Of a DNA stretch of 64,000 nt, positions 56,553 through 64,000 are shown in pieces. The notes below the pieces were generated by a model. That model was not told where the DNA came from, ran no database searches, and worked only from the letters and a program-made list of their open reading frames with translations. The stretch comes from Terribacillus saccharophilus. GTDB taxonomy: Bacteria; Bacillota; Bacilli; Bacillales; Amphibacillaceae. Each line of letters begins with the position of its first letter. Position 1 is the stretch's first letter. Both the position numbers and the translations under genes were made by a program. Location of the stretch: contig FOCD01000001.1 of the NCBI GenBank assembly GCA_900110015.1, positions 62,001 to 126,000 of the forward strand. The letters are read 5' to 3'.

Positions 56553-57520
56553 ACAAACTTCTCCGCTTTTGCACTATTAGCGAAATGCATCTTCGTAAAC
56601 ACAGGTAGTGCTTGGCGTCCGTGTGTACGGATAAGGCGACCAGCTGCTTGATCGACAGCAGCGCTTGCTCCTTTTGGAATCGTGAAACCTGCATGCTTAG
56701 ATAGTTTATCCATCTCCTTAACAAAGCTTGCTCTGGAAATGATCGATGCAGCAGCAACTGCAAGTGAATGGCTCTCCGCCTTCGTCATAAAGCTTACATT
56801 TTGCTGAAGCTTCTCACCTTCTGTAGCAAGGTGTTTGATATACGTTGATGGCAGCTGGAACTGGTCAATTAATATTCCATCCGGCTTGGTCGGGGCAATC
56901 TTGGCTAGCAGCTTCTGGATGGCATGATGATGCAGCATCGTTTTCATCTTTCCTTGAGACCAGCCACGCTGCTGGAGCTGGTTGTATCTTTCGTTACGCA
57001 TCACAAGCAGGGAATAAGGAAGCTCTACGTGCATAAGATCCTTGGCAATACGTTGGATCGCATCATCCTTCAAAAGCTTAGAGTCTTTGACACCGAGTTC
57101 TTTCAAAAGAGCGAACTTGCTTTGATCTACATATACACTCGCCACCGTAATCGGGCCGAAGAAATCACCAGTGCCAGCTTCATCCGAGCCGATATGGGAA
57201 GAAGTAAACAAAGTTGGATTAGGTGCATATCTGTGATCATTAACACTTGGTTTCAAGCCTGCGGGTCCTTTAGGAGCAGGATGTTTGTGATCTTTGATAC
57301 CTGGTTTCGGTCCAGCTGGTGCAGTTCCCCATTTGCCAGCCTCTGATTCGGGCGCTTTCCCTTGGAAAAGTACCTTTCCGGATTTGTATGCGGTGATGGA
57401 ACAGCCTGGTGTCTTCGCTGAAAAAATTGCTCCCGGGGGGGCAGGTTTCTCAGCTCGGCTGTATGTTGCTTTCATCTGCTGGATTGTGTCCAACGGCAAT
57501 TGCAAAACGATTTGTCCCAC
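56549..57520 (-). CDS. rnhC: ribonuclease HIII
   Basis: About 323 residues. Cleaves RNA in RNA-DNA hybrids. N-terminal TBP-like substrate-binding domain (1-70), then a proline-rich linker with a duplicated KPxxxDHxxAP-like unit (about 72-98), and a catalytic type 2 RNase H domain with IGSDEAGTGDFFGP (DEAGxGD), LGVKDSKLL (Asp), GILIDQF (Asp) and AVAAASIISRASF. The frame starts at ATG 57526, but GGAG ends 2 nt before it; GTG 57520 has 8-nt spacing and is preferred. Divergent from zapA. Confidence 0.92.
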   Translation of the reverse strand: MGQIVLQLPLDTIQQMKATYSRAEKPAPPGAIFSAKTPGCSITAYKSGKVLFQGKAPESEAGKWGTAPAGPKPGIKDHKHPAPKGPAGLKPSVNDHRYAPNPTLFTSSHIGSDEAGTGDFFGPITVASVYVDQSKFALLKELGVKDSKLLKDDAIQRIAKDLMHVELPYSLLVMRNERYNQLQQRGWSQGKMKTMLHHHAIQKLLAKIAPTKPDGILIDQFQLPSTYIKHLATEGEKLQQNVSFMTKAESHSLAVAAASIISRASFVKEMDKLSKHAGFTIPKGASAAVDQAAGRLIRTHGRQALPVFTKMHFANSAKAEKFV

Positions 57521-57643
57521 GTTCATCTCTCCAATCTGACAATTAGTATAGCATGCCGTACGTCTATACAGAATAGTTTCCTAAATCGACACCTTCATGT
57601 TACTATAAAGACTAGTATTATAAGAGAAGTGAGGGGAGATAAC

Positions 57644-57919
57644 GTGTCCCAATCTGATAAAACACGTGTTACGGTTGAGATACATAACCGGTCCTATACA
57701 ATTGTCGGACAAGAGCCAGCTCATCGCATGCGAATGGTGGCAAGCCTTGTCGACCAGAAGATGTCGGAGATCCATCAAGCGAATCCGAATCTTGATACCG
57801 CGAAACTGGCCGTATTGACGGCTGTGAATACAACTAACGACTATTTAAAACTGAAAGAAGAGTATGCACAATTGCTAGGCTCTATTACAAGGAAAGAGGC
57901 TAGAAAGGATAATGATTGA
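57644..57919 (+). CDS. zapA: cell division protein ZapA
   Basis: 91 residues. FtsZ-associated protein that bundles FtsZ. N-terminal beta-rich domain (VTVEIHNRSYTIVGQEPAHRM) and C-terminal coiled coil (about 45-85). The start is GTG 57644 with gagggg; the longer frame crosses the divergent rnhC start. Overlaps cvpA by 8 bp. Confidence 0.92.
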   Translation: MSQSDKTRVTVEIHNRSYTIVGQEPAHRMRMVASLVDQKMSEIHQANPNLDTAKLAVLTAVNTTNDYLKLKEEYAQLLGSITRKEARKDND

Positions 57920-58478
57920 TTTACTTATTATCGCCATGCTCCTGTTCGGCGTATTTGTCGGCCTAAAGCGCGGCTTCATCATGCAGCTGTTCCATTTAGC
58001 AAGCTTTGTCGTATCATTCATTGTTGCAGCTATATATTATGATCAGCTTGCACCGAAGCTTGAACTTTGGATTCCGTATCCTGATATATCTTCTGATAGT
58101 GCTTGGTCTGATATATTTGGAGCAGTACCGCTCGATCAGGTTTTCTACAATGCAATCGCGTTCGCAATTTTGTTCTTTGCGACGAAAATCATCCTTCATA
58201 TCATCGGATCCATGCTTGATTTTATAGCAGACTTGCCGATTTTGCGCTCAGTGAATAAGTTACTTGGCGGCGTTCTCGGCTTTGTTGAAATCTATCTGCT
58301 TGTATTCGTGATATTGTATCTATCGGTATTGCTGCCGATCACACCAGTGCAGGAAGCGCTGGACAGGTCAATACTCGCAGCATGGATCGTGGAACATACA
58401 CCATATATTTCAGGTGAGATCAAGGATCTATGGCTGAATCATGTTGCAAATAAATTACCCACAGAATTGATGGGATGA
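57912..58478 (+). CDS. yshB: CvpA family membrane protein YshB
   Basis: 188 residues, four membrane segments (about 3-20, 28-48, 82-105, 115-140). The CvpA/colicin V production family signature is LFGVFVGLKRGFIMQLFHL at the N-terminus and LPILRSVNKLLGGVLGFVE centrally. Role in Bacillus unknown. Start overlaps zapA; the pair is translationally coupled. Confidence 0.88.
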   Translation: MIDLLIIAMLLFGVFVGLKRGFIMQLFHLASFVVSFIVAAIYYDQLAPKLELWIPYPDISSDSAWSDIFGAVPLDQVFYNAIAFAILFFATKIILHIIGSMLDFIADLPILRSVNKLLGGVLGFVEIYLLVFVILYLSVLLPITPVQEALDRSILAAWIVEHTPYISGEIKDLWLNHVANKLPTELMG

Positions 58479-58484
58479 AATGCT

Positions 58485-58515
58485 TAACCCTTGCGGCATC
58501 GTGCGCAAGGGTTTT
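58485..58515 (+). terminator. terminator between yshB and polX
   Basis: Stem CCCTTGCG / CGCAAGGG with an 8-nt loop, followed by TTTTCT. The T-run is short, so it may be an attenuator rather than a full stop. Confidence 0.6.
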
Positions 58516-58542
58516 CTACCTTGTTTTGAAAGGATGAGAGGT

Positions 58543-60258
58543 ATGAGTATCAATAAAAAGGACGTAGTCAAACTGCTTGAGACAATCGCAATTTATCTTG
58601 AGCTAAAAGGGGAAAATACATTCAAAGTGTCCGCGTACCGGAAAGCTGCAGCGGCACTGGAAGCAAATGACCAATCCATAGATGAAATTGAGGACTTTAC
58701 GAAGCTGAACGGGATCGGTAAGGGAACGGCGGCGGTTATCGAGGAATACATCAAAGACGAACAGTCTGATACATTACGTCAGCTGCAGGAGGAAGTACCA
58801 GAAGGACTGGTGCCGCTGCTTGATTTGCCTGGTCTTGGCGGAAAAAAGCTGGCCAAACTATATCAGGAGCTTGGTGTTATAGATGCGGCTAGCTTGAAAG
58901 AAGCAGTCGAATCAGGTAAAGTCGCATCGTTGAGCGGGTTTGGTAAGAAATCTGCTGAAAAGATTCTCGATGGACTTGCAAATGTTGGATCCAGACCAGA
59001 ACGTATTCCTATCGCAATGATGCTGCCACTGGCGGAAAGAATCGAGTCCTTCCTGGAATCATTAGAAGGAATCGAACAGTACGCTCGTGCAGGCAGTCTG
59101 CGTCGGATGCAGGAAACAGTGAAGGATTTGGATTTCATCATTGCAACCAATGATCCTAAAACTGTACAAGAGCAGCTGCTAACAATCGACAATCTAAAAG
59201 AAGTTATCGCTAAGGGCGACACGAAAGTATCTGTTACGTTAGAAGAAGGTTATGACATCAATGTAGACTTCCGATTGATTGAACCAGCAGCATTTGCAAC
59301 AACGCTCCACCATTTTACTGGTTCTGCAGACCATAATGTGGCTTTGCGTCAGCTGGCGAAAAAACGTGGTGAGCGTATTAGTGAATACGGTGTTGAAAAT
59401 GTAGAAACAGGGGAATTAACAACCTTCCAATCTGAAAAAGAATTTTTCGGACACTTTGGTTTGTCTTTTATTCCGCCTGAAGTTAGAGAAGCGCAAGGTG
59501 AACTAGAGAGCTTCAAGCAGGAAATGCCGCTCGTACAGCTATCAGATATCCAAGGCGATTTGCATATGCACTCAACTTGGAGTGATGGTGCCCAGTCGAT
59601 TGAGCAGATGGCCAAACAAGCGATAGAGCTTGGCTACTCTTATATAGCAATCACGGATCACTCTAAATATCTTAAAGTAGCTAATGGATTAGATGAGAAA
59701 CGACTGCGCAAACAACGGGAAGAAATAGAGCGCATTAATACGTTGTACCCAGACTTTCATATATTCGCTGGTGTTGAAATGGATATCCTGCCAGATGCTC
59801 GTTTGGATTTTGACGATGACTTCTTGCAAGAGATGGATTACGTCATTGGTGCAATTCACTCCAGCTTCTCGCAATCAGCTGATCAAATCAAAGAACGTTT
59901 GACTGCTGCACTCGAGCATCCGAACGTCAATGTGATCGCTCATCCAACCGGCCGACTTATCGGAAGAAGAGCCGGCTATGCGGCCGATCCGGACTGGCTC
60001 CTAGAAAAAGCAGCTGAGACAGGTACGGTGATCGAGCTGAACGCCAACCCTAACCGATTGGATTTGTCATGGACATATTTGAAGAAGGCCCAGGAGCTTG
60101 GAGTGAAGATTGCTGTTAATACTGATGCGCATAGTTATGCAACGCTATCATTCATGGAAGTCGGTGTAGCGATGGCACGTAAAGGCTGGTTAAAACCAGA
60201 GACGGTCATCAACACATATTCTAAGCAACAATTAATGGAGCTTTTTCAGCGCAGCTAA
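58543..60258 (+). CDS. polX: DNA polymerase X (PolX) with PHP domain
   Basis: 571 residues. Family X repair polymerase. N-terminal 8-kDa domain with helix-hairpin-helix (about 1-100, LNGIGKGTAAVIEEYI), palm (about 150-310) with GSLRRMQETVKDLDFIIA carrying the metal-binding aspartates, and C-terminal PHP exonuclease domain (about 335-571) with DLHMHSTWSDG, AITDHSKYL, GVEMDILPD and NTDAHSY, all metal ligands present. The ATG 58543 follows aaaggatgagagg; the upstream extension lies in the hairpin. mutS2 follows after 24 bp. Confidence 0.95.
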   Translation: MSINKKDVVKLLETIAIYLELKGENTFKVSAYRKAAAALEANDQSIDEIEDFTKLNGIGKGTAAVIEEYIKDEQSDTLRQLQEEVPEGLVPLLDLPGLGGKKLAKLYQELGVIDAASLKEAVESGKVASLSGFGKKSAEKILDGLANVGSRPERIPIAMMLPLAERIESFLESLEGIEQYARAGSLRRMQETVKDLDFIIATNDPKTVQEQLLTIDNLKEVIAKGDTKVSVTLEEGYDINVDFRLIEPAAFATTLHHFTGSADHNVALRQLAKKRGERISEYGVENVETGELTTFQSEKEFFGHFGLSFIPPEVREAQGELESFKQEMPLVQLSDIQGDLHMHSTWSDGAQSIEQMAKQAIELGYSYIAITDHSKYLKVANGLDEKRLRKQREEIERINTLYPDFHIFAGVEMDILPDARLDFDDDFLQEMDYVIGAIHSSFSQSADQIKERLTAALEHPNVNVIAHPTGRLIGRRAGYAADPDWLLEKAAETGTVIELNANPNRLDLSWTYLKKAQELGVKIAVNTDAHSYATLSFMEVGVAMARKGWLKPETVINTYSKQQLMELFQRS

Positions 60259-60282
60259 CAGCTTAAAAAGTGGGGGGAAAAC

Positions 60283-62625
60283 ATGAATAAACGAATATTC
60301 CGCGTACTGGAATTCGATAAAATCATACAGAAGCTAAGTGAACAAGCAGCATCTTCACTTGGCAAAAAAAGAGTGATGAAAATACAGCCAGCGACGGAGC
60401 TTGCGGAAGTGGAACAGCTTCAGGCAGAAACAGATGAAGCAGCCTCTGTCATTCGTCTTCGCGGTGGTATACCGCTAGGTGGCATCTATGACATTCATGC
60501 TAGCGTCAAGCGTGCAGTAATAGGCGGTATCTTAAACGCCAATGAATGCCTAGATATTGCAAGCACCATTTACGGCGGCAAAAACTTGAAGCATTTCATC
60601 GAAGAGCTGGAAGAACCAGAGATGCCGATCATCCGCAGTCTTGTTGATCAGCTTGTATCATTGAGTGATTTGGAGCGTCATATCAAGAATGCAATCGATG
60701 ATCATGGCCGAGTGATGGATGGAGCTTCAGAACGACTCCGCGGCATCCGTTCCCGCATCCGCACAAACGAAAGCCGGGTACGAGAAAAGCTTGAATCTTA
60801 TACCAGGTCTAAAAGCAAGATGCTTTCAGATTCCATCATAACAATTCGAAATGACCGCTATGTGCTTCCAGTAAAACAAGAATACCGCGGGGCAATCGGC
60901 GGTATCGTCCATGATCAGTCTTCCTCTGGACAGACTTTATTTATGGAACCGCAGGCTGTTGTAGATTTAAACAACCAGCTGCAGGAAGCAAGAGCACAAG
61001 AAAAAGCGGAAGTTGAACGTATTCTGAAGGAAATCAGTATGCGAGTCGCGGAAGATGAAGCAGTTTTACTGGCGAATATCGAGATTCTTGGTCAGATTGA
61101 TTTCATTTCAGCACGTGCCAAACTAGGTGCAGCCATGCACTGCTCTATGCCGAAAATGAATGACAAGGGTATTATTCATTTGAAACAGGCAAGACATCCG
61201 CTGATTGATCCTGAGCAGGTTGTAGCAAATGATATTGATCTTGGAGAAGATTACACTACCATTGTCATCACTGGTCCAAATACCGGTGGTAAAACCGTTA
61301 CAATCAAGACAATTGGTTTGTTTACGCTTATGGCTCAGTCAGGTCTTCAAGTACCGGCGCTTGATGGCGGTGAGTTGGCAGTCTTCACGGAAGTGTTCGC
61401 CGACATTGGTGATGAACAATCCATTGAACAGAGCTTGAGTACATTTAGCTCACACATGGTTAACATCGTAGATATTTTGAAGCAAGTTGATCATGAATCG
61501 CTCGTACTATTTGATGAACTTGGTGCCGGAACAGATCCGCAGGAAGGTGCGGCATTGGCAATGAGCATACTCGATGAAACGATAAAACGCGGTGCAACTG
61601 TTGTTGCGACGACGCACTATCCTGAGCTGAAGGCATACGGCTATAACCGCGACCGCGTCGTGAATGCAAGCGTGGAGTTTGATGTCGAAACACTCAGACC
61701 AACATATCGCTTGCTGATCGGTGTACCAGGCCGCAGTAACGCATTTGAGATTTCCAGACGTCTCGGCTTGAAGGAGTCCATCATTGATAGTGCGAAGGAA
61801 TTAATCGGCACCGATTCGAAGAGTGTTGAAAACATGATTGCATCTCTTGAAACTTCCCGCAGAGAAGCAGAGCATGATTATGAAACAGCCCGAGCTCAGC
61901 TTGAAGAAGCAGAAACACTGAAACGTGATTTAGAGAAACAGTGGCAGGAATTCGATACTAAGCGTGAGCGTTTGTATCAAAAGGCTGAAGAAAAAGCTGC
62001 CAAGGCTATCGAGCAAGCCAGGGAAGAAGCAGAAGAAATTGTTGCTTCTCTTCGAACAATGAAAAATCAAGCCAGTGTCAAGGAGCATGAAATTATTGAA
62101 GCCCGTAAACGACTGGAAGGTGCTTCTCCGGAGCTTGCGAAAAAAGGTGCTAAGGCGGCACCGCAAACGAAGGAAAACAAACAGCTAATGCCTGGAGACG
62201 AAGTGCTTCTTTTAACTTTGGGACAAAAAGGAACAGTTGTCGAGAAGGTCAGTGACAAAGAATATATGCTTCAAATTGGAATTATGAAAATAAAAGCGAA
62301 ACGAAAAGACATCGAGTTCGTAAAGAGACAGGACGTATTAAAAGAAAAGCCGGTTGCAACAGTCAAAGGCTCCGCCTATCATGTGAGCACAGAACTGGAT
62401 TTACGCGGAGAACGCTACGAGGATGCACTGCGCCGCGTCGAGAAATATGTGGATGATGCGCTGCTGGCTGGATATCCGCACGTATCGATCATCCACGGTA
62501 AAGGAACAGGTGCCCTGCGTACAGGCGTGCAGGAATTAGCCAAACGCCACCGTGCAGTGAAAAATTATCGTTCTGGCGGCATGAATGAAGGCGGAACCGG
62601 TGTAACCGTGCTTGAATTTCAGTAA
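60283..62625 (+). CDS. mutS2: MutS2: recombination suppressor / ribosome-rescue ATPase
   Basis: 780 residues. Core and lever regions (1-300), ABC-type ATPase with Walker [15 protein letters not shown] near residue 330 and Walker [19 protein letters not shown], then a long coiled coil (about 515-630), a KOW-like region (about 645-690), and a C-terminal Smr domain with [12 protein letters not shown] and [12 protein letters not shown]. It lacks the mismatch-recognition domain of MutS. In Bacillus it rescues collided ribosomes and affects recombination. Strong gggggg start. Confidence 0.96.
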   Translation: MNKRIFRVLEFDKIIQKLSEQAASSLGKKRVMKIQPATELAEVEQLQAETDEAASVIRLRGGIPLGGIYDIHASVKRAVIGGILNANECLDIASTIYGGKNLKHFIEELEEPEMPIIRSLVDQLVSLSDLERHIKNAIDDHGRVMDGASERLRGIRSRIRTNESRVREKLESYTRSKSKMLSDSIITIRNDRYVLPVKQEYRGAIGGIVHDQSSSGQTLFMEPQAVVDLNNQLQEARAQEKAEVERILKEISMRVAEDEAVLLANIEILGQIDFISARAKLGAAMHCSMPKMNDKGIIHLKQARHPLIDPEQVVANDIDLGEDYTTIVITGPNTGGKTVTIKTIGLFTLMAQSGLQVPALDGGELAVFTEVFADIGDEQSIEQSLSTFSSHMVNIVDILKQVDHESLVLFDELGAGTDPQEGAALAMSILDETIKRGATVVATTHYPELKAYGYNRDRVVNASVEFDVETLRPTYRLLIGVPGRSNAFEISRRLGLKESIIDSAKELIGTDSKSVENMIASLETSRREAEHDYETARAQLEEAETLKRDLEKQWQEFDTKRERLYQKAEEKAAKAIEQAREEAEEIVASLRTMKNQASVKEHEIIEARKRLEGASPELAKKGAKAAPQTKENKQLMPGDEVLLLTLGQKGTVVEKVSDKEYMLQIGIMKIKAKRKDIEFVKRQDVLKEKPVATVKGSAYHVSTELDLRGERYEDALRRVEKYVDDALLAGYPHVSIIHGKGTGALRTGVQELAKRHRAVKNYRSGGMNEGGTGVTVLEFQ

Positions 62626-62645
62626 ACAGCGGGGAGTACGGGGTT

Positions 62646-63050
62646 ATGGAGTCATTTTGGGAAAATACGATTGTCCTGACAGCCGCACGTTATAGCGTAG
62701 CGGTACTGAGTATCATCGTGTTTATGGCTATTTTTGAGCTGGTGACTTCCTATAAGAACTGGGAAGAAATCCGCCGGGGAAATTTGTCTGTTGCGATGGC
62801 AACAGGCGGTAAGATGTTCGGAATAGCGAACGTGCTTCGCTTCTCCTATGAACATAATGATGGTATTCTCCAGAGCATCATGTGGAGCTCCATTGGTTTT
62901 GTTATGCTGCTAATCGGCTATTTTATTTTTGAATTCCTTACGCCGACGTACAAAATCGATACGGAGATCGCTAATGATAACCGGGCGGTCGGATTTATTT
63001 CGCTTGTTATTTCAGTGGGATTATCTTATGTTATAGGAGCAAGTATTTAG
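62646..63050 (+). CDS. yshE: DUF350 membrane protein YshE
   Basis: 134 residues, four membrane segments (about 17-37, 51-70, 80-100, 115-134). DUF350 signature NLSVAMATGGKMFGIANVL near residue 47. Function unknown. It follows mutS2 after 20 bp as yshE does in B. subtilis. Confidence 0.88.
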   Translation: MESFWENTIVLTAARYSVAVLSIIVFMAIFELVTSYKNWEEIRRGNLSVAMATGGKMFGIANVLRFSYEHNDGILQSIMWSSIGFVMLLIGYFIFEFLTPTYKIDTEIANDNRAVGFISLVISVGLSYVIGASI

Positions 63051-63108
63051 CGCAATGTTTAGGAATGAACGCTTCTAAGCAAACTAGTAGCGTTACGGAC
63101 TTCAGCAG

Positions 63109-63117
63109 TGCTATACT
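63109..63117 (+). promoter_or_regulatory. extended -10 promoter of trxA
   Basis: TGCTATACT (TG-N-TATACT) lies 32 bp before trxA; no convincing -35. Confidence 0.45.
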
Positions 63118-63149
63118 CGATGAAAGCTTTTATTTAGGAGGAATTTATT

Positions 63150-63464
63150 ATGGCAATTGTAAATGCTACTGATTCAAACTTTAATACAGAAACAAGCCAA
63201 GGACTTGTCCTTGCTGACTTTTGGGCAACTTGGTGCGGACCTTGTAAAATGATCGCGCCAGTATTGGAAGAAATCGACGGCGAAATGAGCGATAAAGTTA
63301 AAATCGTAAAACTTGACGTAGATGAGAACCAAGCTACTGCTGGTAAATTCGGCGTAATGAGCATCCCAACATTGCTTCTTTTCAAAGATGGCGAAGTTGT
63401 AGATCAAGTAATTGGCTACCAGCCGAAAGAAGCTCTTGTTGAGCTTGTTAACAAACACGCGTAA
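63150..63464 (+). CDS. trxA: thioredoxin
   Basis: 104 residues, single thioredoxin fold. The redox-active CGPC lies in [11 protein letters not shown] at residues 25-35; the usual WAPWC reads WATWC here, as in other Bacillaceae. cis-Pro lies in SIPTLLLF. Disulfide reductant for ribonucleotide reductase and others. The ATG follows aggaggaa. It precedes uvrC as in B. subtilis, but etfBA, normally between yshE and trxA, is absent. Confidence 0.97.
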   Translation: MAIVNATDSNFNTETSQGLVLADFWATWCGPCKMIAPVLEEIDGEMSDKVKIVKLDVDENQATAGKFGVMSIPTLLLFKDGEVVDQVIGYQPKEALVELVNKHA

Positions 63465-63478
63465 GCATTAGACATGAG

Positions 63479-63512
63479 ATCCCTTGTTACATTCTTGTAG
63501 CAAGGGTTCCTT
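63479..63512 (+). terminator. hairpin terminator after trxA
   Basis: Stem CCCTTG-TAC / GTA-CAAGGG followed by TTCCTTT. The T-run is interrupted, so strength is uncertain. Confidence 0.65.
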
Positions 63513-63543
63513 TATGTAAAGCACTAGAAAAAGGGGAAAGCGC

Positions 63544-64000
63544 ATGAACAAGACGATAACTGATAAACTCGCTGTTCTGCCGCCGCAGCCTGGCTGTTAT
63601 TTGATGAAGGATAAAAACGGGACGGTCATTTATGTCGGAAAGTCCAAGCTCCTCCGCAACCGGGTCAGGTCCTATTTCACCGGTGCGCATGACCGCAAGA
63701 CACAGCGGCTCGTCGCGGAAATCGTGGATTTCGAATATATTGTTACCTCCTCCGAAATTGAAGCACTCATCCTTGAAATGAATTTAATCAAAAAATATGA
63801 TCCAAAATATAATATCCTCTTGAAGGATGATAAGACATATCCATATTTGAAAATTACAGCAGAAGAACAGCCGCGTTTGCTGGTGACACGAAAAGTGAAA
63901 AAAGATAAAGGCAAGTACTTTGGACCATATCCGAACGTAATCGCAGCCCGGGAGACAAAGAAGCTGCTGGATAGACTGTACCCGCTGCGCAAATGTAATA
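63544..64000 (+). CDS. uvrC: UvrABC system protein C, N-terminal part
   Basis: First 152 codons of excinuclease subunit C; the gene runs past the window end. The GIY-YIG nuclease domain is visible (residues 12-95): [20 protein letters not shown] then [10 protein letters not shown], with catalytic Arg and the Glu in [18 protein letters not shown]. Nucleotide excision repair, 3' incision. The ATG follows aaagggg. Confidence 0.95.
   Translation, partial: MNKTITDKLAVLPPQPGCYLMKDKNGTVIYVGKSKLLRNRVRSYFTGAHDRKTQRLVAEIVDFEYIVTSSEIEALILEMNLIKKYDPKYNILLKDDKTYPYLKITAEEQPRLLVTRKVKKDKGKYFGPYPNVIAARETKKLLDRLYPLRKCN

Overview
The window is ordinary, vertically inherited chromosome from an endospore-forming, low-to-moderate GC member of the Bacillaceae. 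Evidence: gene order follows the Bacillus subtilis phoPR-citZ-accDA-dnaE and infC-thrS-dnaBI-gapB regions and the pheST-rnhC-polX-mutS2-uvrC region almost gene for gene; sporulation genes occur (ytrH, ytrI, ytvI, ytxC, sspI); initiation signals are GGAGG-type with many TTG/GTG starts; leaders are typical of Firmicutes (T-boxes, L20 leader). Genus cannot be fixed by eye. No tRNA, rRNA, CRISPR array, prophage, transposase or defence system was seen.

Layout. 1-3.9 kb: malate sensing and uptake (kinase MalK, cut by the window edge; regulator MalR; transporter MaeN), interrupted by a reverse-strand alcohol dehydrogenase and a small inverted-repeat element. 4-9.5 kb: ytxK, acetate kinase, alanine dehydrogenase, Xaa-Pro peptidase (-), ytkL hydrolase. 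9.6-16.2 kb: ytoI, nrnA, the reverse sporulation pair ytrH-ytrI, dnaE. 16.2-22.9 kb: malic enzyme, accDA, pfkA-pyk, fxsA. 22.9-30.7 kb: ytvI (-), ytwI, the TCA genes citZ-icd-mdh, a palindromic intergenic repeat, phoPR. 30.8-36.7 kb: polA-mutM-coaE, gluconeogenic gapB, speD. 36.8-41.0 kb: a fabF-type synthase, nrdR-dnaB-dnaI. 41.1-49.5 kb: ytxC, T-box-thrS, a DUF1648 protein (-), L20 leader-infC-rpmI-rplT, ysdA, ytxB, ysdB (-), dimeric dUTPase, ysdC. 49.5-51.3 kb: lytic transglycosylase (-), sspI (-), rRNA methylase. 51.3-55.1 kb: T-box-pheST. 55.2-56.6 kb: three small accessory genes (membrane peptide, Nudix, HNH). 56.5-64 kb: rnhC (-), zapA-cvpA, polX-mutS2-yshE, trxA, and uvrC, cut by the window end.

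How the genes fit together: the window carries central carbon genes (pfkA, pyk, citZ, icd, mdh, malic enzyme, ackA, gapB) with visible carbon control (a cre at citZ, CcpN-type sites at gapB), the initiation of fatty-acid synthesis (accDA) beside a separate fabF, replication initiation and repair (dnaB, dnaI, dnaE, polA, mutM, polX, mutS2, uvrC), and translation genes with RNA-level control.

Nothing looks like an entirely new gene system. The best candidates for something undescribed are non-coding or architectural: a structured speD leader with an anti-Shine-Dalgarno sequence (36122-36285), a PhoR that lacks the usual extracytoplasmic sensor domain, a small inverted-repeat element at 1157-1313, and a fabF with a FapR-like operator placed inside the speD-nrdR neighbourhood.
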